Notes: a model not told the origin generated them from the sequence alone. Shown: positions 35,065-46,092, counted from the first letter of the stretch. The stretch: DNA of 64,000 nucleotides from Anastrepha obliqua (GCF_027943255.1 NC_072893.1:61164001-61228000); one strand, 5' to 3'. Program-made: numbers and translations.

Positions 35065-35850
35065 AATGAGCTATGAAGCTTTGCACACTCCTTCCAGAGT
35101 AGTTGGCTGCTGCGTGAGGTGTTCGCGCTTTTTACGCTTCAGTCTTTTTTCACACATTCCGATCCGTGAAAATTCGCTATTAACATGACGAAAGAGCCTC
35201 TTCATTTGCGATATGGAATATTTTTGGATTACCGCGGCAACTGGCTCAATACCAAGAACACGTTCGAGATTGCTACTTCGTACGCACCAAGGCTCGTGAA
35301 CAGCACATCTCAAGACTTTGTTTTGAAACCTTTGTATTTGCAAGGTATTGCTGGTGCTTGAGCAACCTCATAGTTCCGTTCCATACGTCGCTATTAGTTT
35401 GAGCATCTGGTTATATATCAGTACTTTATTGAATGTGGATAAAGCAGATCGCTTGCCCATAAGCCGGATCATGTTTCGGTATTTCATTTCGAGCTTTTCT
35501 TTTTTCTTTTTAATATGTTCGCTCCTTTGAGTTTAGTATCTAAGGTCATACCCAGTTATTTAGCGGTGTGGTGATGTGGGATTTGTACTCTGTTCATGTA
35601 CAAAGGGATGATGCTGAATAATCGCAGAAGAGGTGTTCTACTTTCAAGCCCGGGAGAGTTGTAGCTACGACAGAAAATGTAAGGCTTCAGTACATTTATG
35701 GCAAAGCGATCTTTATCTCTCTTTCCTGTCCAGTTTAATTCTAGTGCATTCAGTCCTGAAAATTCTGCTGGATTATCAGTTCTGTCACTAAAAATGAGGC
35801 AAGTTAATTTAGCAAGAAGTCGTTACGATCCAGCTCAGCAGTTGCTTTTT
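35065..35850 (-). mobile_element. Jockey-like LINE remnant: RT thumb and C-terminus
   Basis: On the minus strand, EHIKKKKEKLEMKYRNMIRL, GKRSALSTFNKVLIYNQML, KLIATYGTELWGCSSTSN, IQRFQNKVLRCAVHEPWCVR and FRHVNSEFSRI are the thumb and C-terminal blocks of a Jockey-type reverse transcriptase in correct order. The catalytic palm is not readable. Upstream sequence to about 35,850 is probably the same copy but is more decayed. It ends without a clear poly(A) tail. Confidence 0.75.
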
Positions 35851-36153
35851 TTACCTTAAACGCCATGGTACTTGGGTAACAAGGTCAGTGTAATTCTATG
35901 CCGTCCATCTGTTACTATTCGGTTATATCTTGCACTTATTTAAAATGTTGGTTGGCCTACTTCTGGCCTAATTTCATACTGGCCGCGTTTTCCCTTCAGT
36001 TATTAATTTTGCACTATTAACTTGCACTTTGTCTTTTAAAGCAATCCAAAGACTTAAAATTGTATACTTTTGGAGGTCAGGTCGCATAGTAATAACATCC
36101 GATATCGACATTTTTGAGCCATCTCCAAAAATTCTCATCATTTCAGTTTTTTA
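35851..36153. other. No recognised feature
   Basis: Nothing recognised. Confidence 0.4.
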
Positions 36154-36297
36154 GCAAAATAAAGAAAACAAACACTCCTCCGCAAGCAATGGCAAACATC
36201 CGAGTGTGTTTCTGCCATTAAAAAGCTCCTCATAAAAAATATCTACCGTTCGGAGTCGGCTTAAACTGTAGCTCCCTCCATTTGTGGAACATCAGTT
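36154..36297 (+). mobile_element. tRNA-derived SINE, central fragment
   Basis: GCAAGCAATGGCAAACATCC, AAAAAGCTCCTCATAAAAAA, CCGTTCGGAGTCGGCTTAAA and CTCCATTTGTGGAACATCAG follow the central order of the SINE family. The promoter head and the 3' tail are both missing. Confidence 0.75.
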
Positions 36298-37079
36298 CAG
36301 TTCTCTTCGCAATACTCACACAAGAAAGCTGACCATCCACAAAGCCGTGTAACCACGAGCAACAAAAATACCCACTGAGTTCAAAACAGGCAGCCTGAAT
36401 GGGACACCCAATATACGTAGTACTGCTGTAGTTCCGCGCACGTCCAGTGTAACACGTAGCCGGAGATTGGTATGCGCATACCAGCAACAAAGCCTTTCGC
36501 ATATGACCTTGACATTGGCCTCACATCGACGCAGTAAAGCAATAAAAAACATAAAAATAAATTCTGCATAATTTTAATAAAGCTTGCTTCAAAATATTCA
36601 AGTAGTTGTTGCTATTTTCCTATCCGATTTATGAAAATCCAGCTGAAAAATCGATAAAACAGAGTAAAATATTAAAAATACCACAAAAAAGTTTTTTTAT
36701 TCGGTGCAAATGCAGTGGTACGAAGTCGTGTGAAGCTGCGACGCTGTCGCTCTGCCAGTGACGTCAACTTGATGCGAATATTCGACGCCCTTTTAACGAC
36801 GTTTTTGGTTAGCAGACTTTGATGGTCTGAGGATTCGTCACGAACGAGAAGAATTTATTGGCAAATAATTAAAAAGACAGTTTTTTTTATGCTTCGCTGC
36901 GGTTTGGTAAAATGTGGTTCAACCGACTTGCGTTATTTCCATTAAAGTGGTCATTCAAAAAGCTTCCAATATACGCAAGTGCTTTTATTTATTTTAGACA
37001 TAACGCAGGTAAAACCACACTATGGTTTCGGTTTCAGGCACCTCCTCTTGCAGACTCTTATTAAAGTTAGTATTATTTT
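36298..37079. other. No recognised feature
   Basis: Motif-free frames overlap in three minus-strand phases at 36,230-36,570. No homology recognised. Confidence 0.45.
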
Positions 37080-37390
37080 GATGACCGCCATAGCTGAATG
37101 GGTTGGTGTGCGACTACCATTCTGAGAACGTAGGTTGGAATTTCGGTGAAAAAGCAAAATAAAGAAAACAAATTTTCTAATAGCGGTCGCCCCACGGCAA
37201 GCAATGCAAGCGTCCGAGTGTATTTCTGCCATGAAAATGCTCCTCATAAAAAATGTCTGCCGTTCGTAGCCGGCTTAGAACTGTAGGTCCCTCCAATTGT
37301 AGAACAACATCAAGACTCACGCCACGAATAGGAGGAGGAGCTCGGCCAAACACCCAAAAAGGGTGTAAGCGCCATTTATATAATTATTTT
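37080..37390 (+). mobile_element. tRNA-derived SINE, near full length
   Basis: It starts GACCGCCATAGCTGAATGGG, with an A-box-like segment, and continues through a B-box position mutated to GGTTGGAATTTC. The body (AATAGCGGTCGCCCC, GCCGGCTTAGAACTGTAGG) and the 3' hairpin tail (GGCCAAACACCC, GGGTGTAAGCGCC) are present. An ATTATTTT on both sides may be a target duplication. The damaged B box makes transcription from its own promoter unlikely. Confidence 0.85.
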
Positions 37391-37489
37391 TTAATTGGAA
37401 AATATAATCATATGGCCGTACACCTCCCTTTTCAAATTCTTGGCATTCAAGTGCTGTCTTCTCCCAGTTTCTAACTCTCGCTGTTAACA

Positions 37490-37720
37490 AATTCTCTCTT
37501 CATTCCGCCGTAGTCTGGATCTTTCTAGTAATCTCATCTGCTCTCAATCCGGTTCTATGCGGGTTATGTGCCCTGCTTATCTAATCTTTTGATACTTTAT
37601 AAATCTCACTACGTCCTCTCCTTGTATTAGAAAATTTATCTCGGCATTGGTTTGTTCCCTCCACTCACCTTTTCCTTTCCATCTTCTACCAAACACTTTG
37701 TAGATTCCGAGTTAGGTGTA
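37490..37720 (-). mobile_element. RTE-like LINE scrap
   Basis: On the minus strand with frame changes, EGTNQCRDKF or TNAEINFLIQGEDVVRFIKY is followed by an AGHITRIELRADEI-like block. These correspond to the NDELLNLCQGEDVVKLIKSQ and RLRWLGHTVRM blocks of the copy at 45,020. Strongly decayed. Confidence 0.5.
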
Positions 37721-38577
37721 TTTGTGCTGCACTCTTTTCCTCATTGAAGGAAGATCTATACAATGTTTAGAAAGCACAAGAGATCAGTTCAGGTTTATGT
37801 TAGATCAGCTACTTATGACAAATATTTGACACTAAATCGAAAATCATGAACATGCCTTTCAATTTGAGTTATTAGAGTATGTTCAGATGTATGTGTTCCT
37901 CTATAGAAATCTTATTGCATACGTGTAACAAATTCAAACAAAATTATTTAAGTAATATTCATTCAAAATTGTGTCGCAGTCCCTCACATATAACTATACA
38001 ACACATACCTACATATATATTGTGTTTGTTTGAATGCTTTCCAATGAGAACAAAAAACTTTAGCAAAATTTTTTATTGTTTGGTTGCCAATTATTTTAAT
38101 AAGTTGTGGCTGCTCGTGTCGTTTGTTTATTGTTGCCTTATTTGTTCTTGTTTTTGAAAGTAATTATAATGTGTAAATAATTCCCTTCCATTTCCGAAAC
38201 TCTAATTTAGATTGTTCAAAATAAGTTAAATTAAATGGAACTATGCTTGTGGCAAATTTTTTTATTAATTTAGGTCAAAGTCGAGGTTTGATTGATTGCA
38301 AATTTTTTGTGAGTGGGCTTTACTTCGAAAAATTGTGATTTGCGAAATGATTTATTTCTAGGTGTGTCTTTTGATTCAATTAATAAAGGCATTTGTTGAT
38401 CACGGGATTTCAAGTTATGCAGTTCGGGGATACCGGGATGGAGTCCGAGAAAATGTATTCTTAAATTCTAAACTCTCTTTCGTAAAGATTAAAACCTTTT
38501 AAAGTAACAAGCTATGAAATTTAATAATCTTTTATAGAAATTAAACAGAAATAGATTTTAAGTAATATTTATTTATA
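37721..38577. other. No recognised feature
   Basis: AT-rich DNA; the frame at 37,879-38,157 (+) is motif-free. Confidence 0.5.
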
Positions 38578-38885
38578 GTGGCAGCCGTAGCCGAGTTTGT
38601 TGGTGCGTAAATACCATTCGGAAGTGCGTAGGTTCGATTATCCGTGCATGAGACACCAAAATTATAGAAAACGTTTTTTCTAATAGCGGCCACCCCTCGG
38701 CAGGCAATGGGAAACCTCCGAGTGTATTTCTGCTATGAAAAAGGTCATAAAAAAATATCTGCCGTTCGAAGTCGACTTAAAAATGTAGATACCTCCATTT
38801 GTGGAAAAATATGGAGACTAACGTCATAAATAGGAGGAGGAGCTTGGCCAAACCCCTCACAGAAGTCTACGTACCAATTATTTAT
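38578..38885 (+). mobile_element. tRNA-derived SINE, diverged near full length copy
   Basis: GGCAGCCGTAGCCGAGTTTG begins the head, and GGTTCGATTATCC is the B box. The body blocks (CTAATAGCGGCCACCCCTCG, CTGCCGTTCGAAGTCGACTT) and AGGAGGAGGAGCTTGGCC follow. The 3' hairpin is degraded (CCCCTCACAGAAG in place of the usual stem). ATTTATTTA on both sides may be the target duplication. Confidence 0.85.
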
Positions 38886-39639
38886 TTACTTTATAATTAC
38901 ATAATGCGGTTTAAAGTGAACTTTCTTTCAATAATATTTTAAGTAAATTTTGTTTCGCTTTAGTTGAAATCAATAAATAAATTAAACCAGTATTCATATC
39001 AACTGATTCTAATATTTTGATTATTGGATTTTTTTTTCAATATTCCTTCAGAAAATCAAATTTTTTAATAAGAATTTGTAGAGTTTTTCTAAGAACGAGA
39101 ACAAGAGCATTGAATTTTAGTGCAACTTTCAGGTGACTACAAAATACCATTGATGTTTATATTATATAAATACCATTACATTATATTGTTCACGGTGCTA
39201 AGATTTTTCTTCCATATAAAAAAATTCGAGCATGTACACTGTAAAGATTACCGTATTGTTTTCGCAATTTCACGAATTTTTTGTTAAGCACCACATAAAG
39301 AAAGGCTAATGCGATTACTCGTAATTGCACGAGTTATTAAAGCAAAAAGTCGCTATGGTTATTTAGGCAAATTAAAAATTAGTCATCTGATTATGACTGC
39401 ATTAGTCATACTTTGATCATTTGACGTCAACTCTCTAACTATATTCATCACGTACCATATGAGAATCGCTTGCAGTGATTTTCGATAGTGTACACATACA
39501 CACAATTATGCACTTAGGTATGTGTGAAAAAAATTTTAAATAGTTTGTTATCGTAATTAGTGCAAATGGATAAGGGAAATAAAAATGAAAGTGGTGTAGA
39601 AAAAATGTTTCCAAAAGAGGGTTGCGGGCTCAAAAATTA
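38886..39639. other. No recognised feature
   Basis: AT-rich DNA; nothing recognised. Confidence 0.5.
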
Positions 39640-39641
39640 TA

Positions 39642-40813
39642 TTAGGTGCGCAACTAAGTTCTCGCTGTTTTTTTTGATGAAAATACAACTTTATTCTGAA
39701 AATATGGTTAAAAGTGAATCATTGAAAATATTGCCCTTCGCTAGCTACTACTTTTTCGCTATCTTTCTGGTAGATTTCGTATACCGTCGCGGTAAAACTG
39801 TTCCTCTTTTGAGGCTACCCACGGATCAAGCCAGTTTTTCATGTCTTCATATGAATGGAGCTGCTGGTCAGCTAGACCATGTTCCTTCAATCGGAGCAGG
39901 TGATAATCGGACAGCGCAATATCTGGAGGATATGGCGGCTGGGGTGGGATTTCCCCACTGAAAGTGTTTCCAGGTAGGTTTTAACGGGTTTGGCAACGTG
40001 AGGTCGAGCGTTGTTATGCTGTAGAATCACTTTTTCATGCCTCTCCGCGTATTGGTCCCACCAAATACATAGCATAACCTTCGCAGCGTGAATATTCGGC
40101 CGAGGCGATACGTAGAAGCATGACCGGACAGTCAACATGACTTTCTTATTTTTGAATTGCTGTAATGAATCCATTTTTCACCAGCCGTCTCGATGCAATG
40201 AAGAAAACCCTTCCTTTTTTGAGCTGTTGTTCACAGGCGTAAAAACGACGTTCAACATCTCTTGGTTTTAACCCATAAGGAGCCCAAGTTCCCTGTTTCT
40301 GAATCATTCCTAAAGCATGCAATCGCTTGGAAATGGATTGGCGGGTAAGTCCTAATACTGAAGTAAGCTCTTCTTGCGTTTGACACGGATCCTCATTAAG
40401 CAATGCCTCCAATTCAGCGTCTTCGAAGGGTTTTGGCCTTCCTTCACGTGGACGGTCGTCAATATTAAAATCACCGCCTTTGATGCGACGGAACCAATCT
40501 CGGCACGTTGTTTCACTTAAAGCAGCATCTCCATTAATTTTTTGTAGCTCTCGATGCGCTTCAGCTGCCGTTTTTTTCGAATGAAAGAGAAAAATCAACA
40601 CTTCCCGCAAATGACGATTACTCGGCACAAAATCAGACATTATCACAAAACCAAAAGGATATGATACCAAAACAAAATCCCTAATGTGTCGAAGCAGTTT
40701 TTTTACCATATGTCTAAGCTTGGTTTATGACGTTTAGGCTATGTTAGCATCGACCAGCATACACTGCTGGCGGCATCTATTGATAAACAGCGAGAATTTA
40801 GTTGCACACCTAA
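39642..40813 (-). mobile_element. Mariner transposon, mutated near full length copy
   Basis: Both terminal inverted repeats are clear: TTAGGTGCGCAACTAAGTTC on the left, and TTAGGTGTGCAACTAAATTC as the reverse complement of the right, each flanked by a TA duplication (39,640-39,641 and 40,814-40,815). The minus-strand transposase starts at 40,640 with MSDFVPSNRHLREV and has the paired helix-turn-helix region (ETTCRDWFRRIKGG, QEELTSVLGLTRQS). The catalytic domain is broken. The first catalytic Asp motif (normally GDEKW) reads AGEKW in a shifted frame. A gap of about 100 bases follows CIWWDQ. HNNARPHVAKPVK is retained, then a frameshift precedes PDIALSDYHLL, the third-Asp region. Subfamily resembles mellifera by memory only. 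Confidence 0.9.
40146..40709 (-). pseudogene. Mariner transposase, N-terminal half
   Basis: An open frame of 187 codons covers the mariner DNA-binding region plus about 23 extra upstream codons; the family start is the internal Met at 40,638-40,640. It includes the WFRRIKGGDFNIDDRPREGR linker and KRLHALGMIQKQGTWAPYGL. It runs out of the transposase frame after CEQQLKKGR, where a frameshift abolishes the FLHRI segment. The rest of the protein continues in two other frames down to about 39,780. It cannot make active transposase. Confidence 0.85.
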
Positions 40814-41262
40814 TACATCCACATAATTTTTCTCTACTTTTATGGTTAACACCCGTGTAGCAAAAGAAGGTGACAAATTGGCGTTTTCTTTTAGGATCTT
40901 GGCAGACAAACTAAAATGTCTTTTTAAAGAGTTTATTTAACACATGCTAAAGCATGAAATGAGAAATTTGGCGTCATTTTGATGAGAAATGACAGCTACC
41001 GGACCAAGCTTCGTAACCCCGTTTTTTCAAAGTTCCTTCATGGGTGGTACGATTTTTCATAAAATAGGATGATAAGTCACAACTTTTATAATTTCCTATT
41101 ATCTTTCCTTTTTCTGCCTCTGGCTTTCTTAATTTATCATTTGTAAAAATGGTGAATTTTCAATAGTTTGCTAAAGAAAGAGCGGAAGTATATTTCTTGT
41201 AGAAAATAATGTATATTCACTTTAGAGCCACTTGCAAAACTTCTAAGCAAACCATTCAAAAG
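40814..41262. other. No recognised feature
   Basis: Nothing recognised between the mariner and the pogo-type element. Confidence 0.5.
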
Positions 41263-41264
41263 TA

Positions 41265-41867
41265 CAGTAGGTTCTGTTTTTATGCGGTAGATACGTTCCG
41301 CAAGAAACAGCATAAAAAAAAACAGCATAAAAAAGCTACTAGTTCTATAGTAAAACTATAGATACGTTTCAAAAGTGCTAAAACCGCATAAATCTGAAAT
41401 AATGGAATAAAATCGCATAAAAAAGGGCACTAGTCCCATATTATTACTATAGATACGTTCCATAGACCGCATGAATCTGAAATAATTAAATAAAATCGCA
41501 TAAACAAAATATTGTATTTTTGAAAATTATATCTTTATTTAAGAAACGTCAGAATCGAAAAATAAATTTAAGTCAGAAATAGAATCAGACAATACCCACA
41601 TGTTGCGCGTTCGTTTAGGATTTGGGGTAAAATCACTTTCGTCACTTGAGGAAATGTACACGTCTGATCTGGATAGTTATGCAGGCGGTTCCATACTTGT
41701 AAGGTTAGCATTTCTGATGTAATCTGTGATGAGTTTTTTCTTAGCTGGTTTAAAATATTGTTTATATGTACTATTCCCGATAGGTCGACATGCATTTTGT
41801 AATTTAAAAAAAAACCGCACTATTACAAAACCGCATAAAAAAAGCCGCATAAAAACAGAACCTACTG
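41265..41867 (-). mobile_element. Pogo/Tigger-type non-autonomous element
   Basis: Perfect inverted repeats of about 23 bases (CAGTAGGTTCTGTTTTTATG then CGG) bound the element, and each is flanked by TA (41,263-41,264 and 41,868-41,869), as expected of the pogo group. On the minus strand near the middle, PAKKKLITDYIRNANLTSM and, after a frame change, SSSDESDFTPNPKRTRNMWV and LSDSISDLNLFFDSDVS look like the acidic C-terminus of a transposase. The left half carries a tandem duplication of about 91 bases (ACTAGT-starting units at 41,338 and 41,429). The catalytic core is absent. Confidence 0.75.
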
Positions 41868-42954
41868 TATTGAAGTAATCTCTCCGCGGAGTGTACAAAA
41901 AAATAGTTTTTGAGAACAAAACGATTCAAGTTTTACAAGCACTTATGAACAGCCCCCAGGTGCTTAGCTAAAATTGAGGTTGTATGATCAATGCTCTATT
42001 TACTCTTCTTCGGCATGCGCTCTCATCTTGCCGTGGAGGTTTGGTAAAACTTATTTTATCTAAATAGTTTTGCGTCATCATTGCATGAGTTAATGGGTTT
42101 CACGAAATTAAACAAAATTTTTCCGGTATCCCCGTGCTCTTTATGTGTTCTACAAATCATTACGCTGAGCATTTTCCTGTAATATATCTTCCAACCTTTT
42201 GCTAATGATTGAGCAACGCATTACCTCGCTACATCATTCAGTTTTGCCGAAAATGGCATTCATTCTCTTGCTTTCACGCGATCGGCCAATTTCTATCACT
42301 GGACAGCAAAATGTTAACAATGAAAGCAATAACAATAAATTTGTGACGAAGAGAACATGAAACAAAATCACCACGTGGCCACAAACAAATTGCAATAAAA
42401 ACAAAATTCATATGGGAGTATTTTTGGAACTACGCGCGAGTTTTGACGGTGTATTTTCGCTTTTTCTTTTTAACAAAATAAATAAAATACTAATACTTAT
42501 GTCCATGTGATCATTTATGTGGCATTTTCAAATGAGGTTATATATCTACGTACACACATGTGTACTCGTTAGTGATGCGGAAAAACGCGGAATGTTTGTT
42601 TTATATGAATTCGGGATCACTGAAAAATTAAAAGAAAAGAAGAAAAAGAAGCAGATAGGTGGAAAAAGGAAGAAGAGGTTTTGGATTAGAGGATGACGAG
42701 CAACAGTGGCTAATTAAGTTCGTATTAACCGCTGGAAGCTACTGATGAATTTCAACTGGTGCGTGATATTTAAACGCGCAATATCCCCAGATGTTGCAAG
42801 AAAATGCAAGGCAGCTGAGAAGAAGGTACGTAGATAATTCAATCTCTTCCTCCAGACAGCTTCTGCAGAAAAGACTTTAAGCAATTCCAAGAACCCTGGC
42901 ATGAGAACCTAACGCACAATGTCCGTTAAGGAAACCCACGAAATTCGAAATCTA
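41868..42954. other. No recognised feature
   Basis: Nothing recognised; the frame at 42,714-42,902 (-) is motif-free. Confidence 0.45.
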
Positions 42955-43105
42955 CTGCTTTGTTAGCCTTAGAAATTCCCTCGATCGGCCCCGAACTACC
43001 CGTGCCCAGAAGGATCTTGCGACTTTGCACGTTTGCGCTCGCTGAGTTGACGCGAGGCATATCTATCGAGGAGTAGACCACAGATTTTCAAGAGAACCCC
43101 AATCA
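42955..43105 (-). mobile_element. Jockey-like LINE scrap, C-terminus
   Basis: The minus strand reads IGVLLKICGLLLDRYASRQL and SERKRAK, closely related to ERIGVPLRTCDLLLEKWAVR in the remnant at 25,300-26,030. At its right edge (about 43,105-43,124) CATTCGGCTACGGCGGC matches the outermost head of the SINE family, so a SINE scrap may abut it. Confidence 0.6.
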
Positions 43106-43736
43106 TTCGGCTACGGCGGCAACGTACACCCCTACAGTGGCCTAACCTTTAAACTATCTCCTAACCTTAATTGTATGCTGAAATGGAATTGCACTTTCTT
43201 CTGGGATTGCATTAAAAATATCCCGAAATTCCGGTTTAACGATTACCGCTAATATTGGCATCAAGAGAATTACATATCATTTTTTTATTGCCTGTCTACT
43301 TAAAATTTACGTCCGTTTGAAAGTAATTGAAAGGTAAAAATAAGAAAAAGAAACATGAGGGAGACATGCGTACATTTGCTATGTTGTTGCAGAGTGTGAA
43401 GATTATTTTTGTTTTTCTTATCTGCGAAAATAGATGTGCCGTGCACAGTTTTGTTCGTCACTTAAGTATATTATTTCCGTTTTTTGTGCTTAACGGCAAA
43501 TGAATTTTCAACCAATTTCAATCAAAGCCGACATTCTCTTAATTTTGTGCTTAAAGAAGGCTTAAGAGCTTACGAAAGGTAATACTAAACCCAACAGTGA
43601 ACGAGATAATAAATAACTCATGCACCAGCTAATTTCTATACCTACAGGTTAATATACATGTATGAGTGTAGGTATATATATGTACATACTAATTCACATG
43701 CCTACGAGTATTTTGACGAACAAGTATGTGTAATTA
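43106..43736. other. No recognised feature
   Basis: Apart from the possible SINE scrap at its left edge, nothing is recognised. Confidence 0.45.
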
Positions 43737-43738
43737 TA

Positions 43739-44330
43739 CCGGGTGCTTTTATAAGAGCTTGATAACTTAAAATGATACCAATTATTGGAATGAAATTTTA
43801 TTTTTTTTTTAATCTGGTAGATAATTTCATGGCATTCATTTTTTGAATTTGATATCCGGTACATGTCCGCCGCCACTACGAGTCCATTCGATCGGTTCAA
43901 TTTTTGAGTACTTTTCCAATAAATTTGGCTGTGTGGCGTCAATGGGGGCTTGAATATTGCACTAAATCGATTGTTAAGCGCACTGTATGGGAAGTTGCGC
44001 CATCTTGTTGGAACCAAATTTGATTAAGGTTTAGCTGAATGTGTGCTTGGAAACAAAAATTCATTAATAATGGTTCGATAGCGCTCGACATTTCCAGCTG
44101 CTTCCTTACTTCGAAAGAAATAAGGCCCTATGATGCCGTCAGTGCACTATGAAATTCACTAAGAGCTTCTTTTTTTCAGAGTAAATGGGAAGCATTGTGC
44201 TGGCGTTTAATGATTCATGATGGCTTGTCAAGCCTTACTGAACAGGAATGTCAACACAGTTTGCCATTCCCAGCTGTCAAACCATAGTAATCGATAGCGA
44301 CGGTTCTAATGCAACTAAAAAAACACCCGC
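43739..44330 (-). mobile_element. IS630-type transposon, deletion derivative
   Basis: The ends CCGGGTGCTTTTATAAGAG (left) and GCGGGTGTTTTTTTAG (right, reverse complemented) are flanked by TA. On the minus strand the transposase reads LNLNQIWFQQDGATSHTVRL and TIDLVQY, which holds the second catalytic Asp (QDGA), then jumps to the C-terminal RMDS and GGGHVPDIKF-like segment in another frame. The third catalytic residue is deleted, and stops are present. The family is recognised from the FQQDGATSHT motif, common in insect IS630/Tc1-like transposases. Confidence 0.75.
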
Positions 44331-44655
44331 TATATATCGATATTAATTTACTTAAGATAATTGCTTTACTGACGTTCCGTACATATATATGTACGTATGT
44401 ATATATTTGTATTAATTGTGGTTAAGAAAACATTATTTAACAATTTAGCACTTTCTCATATACGTATAGGCTATAAAGTAAGTAAGCATGTACGGCATGC
44501 CCCCTATAAACAATTTGTTCACATTTCTCATGAATGAGTTGTTTTTGGTTGCGTCCTACGTAAAGTTTTGTCTAGTAGTGTGAGCGATATACTTTTTGAA
44601 CAAAATGAGTGTGTTTGCTTTCTGGCTTATGAGACAAAAATAATTTAGTATTATA

Positions 44656-45670
44656 AAGGGTGACCAATTTAGAGGTATCAGATTTTGAATTGAAATAGCA
44701 AGAAAAATTCAAATTGATTGGGCAATCTTTATTAGTTTTGTGTAGAACTATTAATGATATTTATGTTTTAAAACTATTCATTTCCAAATATTGGCCGCAA
44801 CTGCTTCGTAATTCGATCAAACGTAATTCCGTAAACACCAAAGCCTCAATCGAAGCTGATTTATTCACAAGGCATTTAGACTTTACCCACTTGGTGGCCA
44901 ATCCACTGGTCCGAGACGAGATATATGCAAATTACTCACCGAAACGACGACGTAGTAAATCCATTATTTCACGGCCTGTATGGCAGATAGCACCGTCTTA
45001 TTGGAACCAAATGTCGTAGAGACCATAATCATCATCATCAAGTAGCGATTACAGCTCAGGGTGAGCTTTAGCTTCATCCATAATCCTCTTCCAAACTGCA
45101 CGGTTCATAGCATTAGATCTCCAGCTCCTTACTCGTATCTTTTTCAGGTCGACTATGACTTGGTCGAGTCAGATTAACCTTGGACGCCCTTGGGCGCGGA
45201 CCGTTAAACAATTCGTTTTTAAAAAAAATTTTTAGGGGTGGCTGTATTCCATGCGCACAGTGTGCCCTAACCATCGAAGCCTTTGGGATTTAATGAGTTT
45301 CACAACATCTTCTCCCTGGCATAAGTTTAGCAACTCATCGTTGTACGATCCATCGTTGCAGCGTATGGGACGAAACACTCTTCCGAGCACTTTTCGTTCG
45401 AAAACTCTCAAGCTCCTTTCGTCTTTGCTCGTCAATTTTCAGTTATAGCAAGCGTAGGACAACACCGGCAGGATTATTGATTGTTTTCAGTGGATATGAC
45501 TGTTCTTGAATGGCTTCAGGTTGCTCTTCCGCCCAAATACTGCAATTTTGCTTATTGAAGTAGCCGTTAGTGGATCTCATTGCTGAAGGAATGCTTTTCA
45601 ATGCAAATAACTCACAAATTTCCTCACAAGCAAAAGCTGTCTAAGTGGCCTTAAGAATGAATTGAGTTAT
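44656..45670 (-). mobile_element. IS630-type transposon interrupted by an RTE-like LINE
   Basis: The end AAGGGTGACCAATTTAGAGG follows TA at 44,654-44,655. Reading the minus strand from 45,670, a transposase N-terminal catalytic part (NGYFNKQNCSIWAEEQPEAI) appears at 45,480-45,590, preceded in a shifted frame by FSNEIH where the family has FSDEAHF, so the first catalytic Asp is lost. The sequence then enters LINE sequence (45,020-45,475). It resumes at about 45,015 with DIWFQ, a stop in place of Gln, DGAICHTGREIMDLLRRRF, and ends with ELRSSCGQYLEMNSFKT-type C-terminal sequence. The far inverted repeat was not found. Confidence 0.7.
45020..45475 (-). mobile_element. RTE-like LINE 3' end, nested in an IS630 element
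   Basis: The minus-strand frame reads KLTSKDERSLRVFERKVLGR, VFRPIRCNDGSYNDELLNLC, QGEDVVKLIKSQRLRWLGHT and VRMEYSHP, then after a frame break NRAVWKRIMDEAKAHPEL ending in a stop. This is the C-terminus typical of RTE-like ORF2. The 3' end is a short TGATGATGATGA tail, as in many RTE elements, and the next base belongs to the IS630 transposase. It belongs to a different subfamily from the copy at 6,834. Confidence 0.8.
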
Positions 45671-45672
45671 TA

Positions 45673-45727
45673 TCTAGTAAAAAATGACTCAAAAAAAAAG
45701 GATGACTAATTTTGCGCCAACTTGTTA
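45673..45727 (+). mobile_element. MITE family A, right-end fragment
   Basis: AGTAAAAAATGACTC then GGATGACTAATTTTGCGCCA and ACTTGT match the last 55 bases of the family (AGTAAAAAAGTTATTC, then GGATGATTAATTTTGCGCTA, CCTTGT). It abuts the IS630 element. Confidence 0.65.
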
Positions 45728-45782
45728 AATATGTAAGTAAGATATTATTTCAGGTATGCTTGTTTTGGATTATATATAATAT

Positions 45783-46092
45783 ATGTATATATATAATTGG
45801 CGCGTACACCCTTTTTGGGTATTTGGCCGAGCTCCTCCTCCTATTTGTGGTGTGCGTCTTGATGTTGTTCCACAAATGGGGGGACCTACAGTTTCAAGCC
45901 GACTCCGAACGGCAGATATTTTTATGAGGAGCTTTTTCATGGCAGAAATACACTCGGAGGTTTGCCATTGCCTGCCGAGGGGCGACCGCTATTAGAAAAA
46001 TGTTTTTCTTAATTTTGGTCTTTCACCGAGATTCGAACCTGTGTATTCCGAACGGTAATCACGCATCAACCCATTTGGCTACGGCGGCCGCT
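45783..46092 (-). mobile_element. tRNA-derived SINE, near full length
   Basis: It is the minus-strand counterpart of the copy at 16,165. The head GCGGCCGCCGTAGCCAAATG with the A box, the B box GGTTCGAATCTCGG, the central TAGCGGTCGCCCCTCGG block, CTCCCCCCATTTGTGG, and the 3' hairpin tail (GGCCAAATACCC, GGGTGTACGCGCC) with a TATATA tail are all present. It is one of the best-preserved copies in the window, with both promoter boxes intact. Confidence 0.88.

Noticed and set aside
36230..36569. Three overlapping minus-strand frames
   Set aside because: They lie in different phases over the same DNA, partly over a SINE fragment, and none shows a domain.
44714..45019. 101-codon plus-strand frame
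   Set aside because: It is the antisense of the IS630 transposase remnant read on the minus strand (FQ-DGAICHTGREIMDLL).
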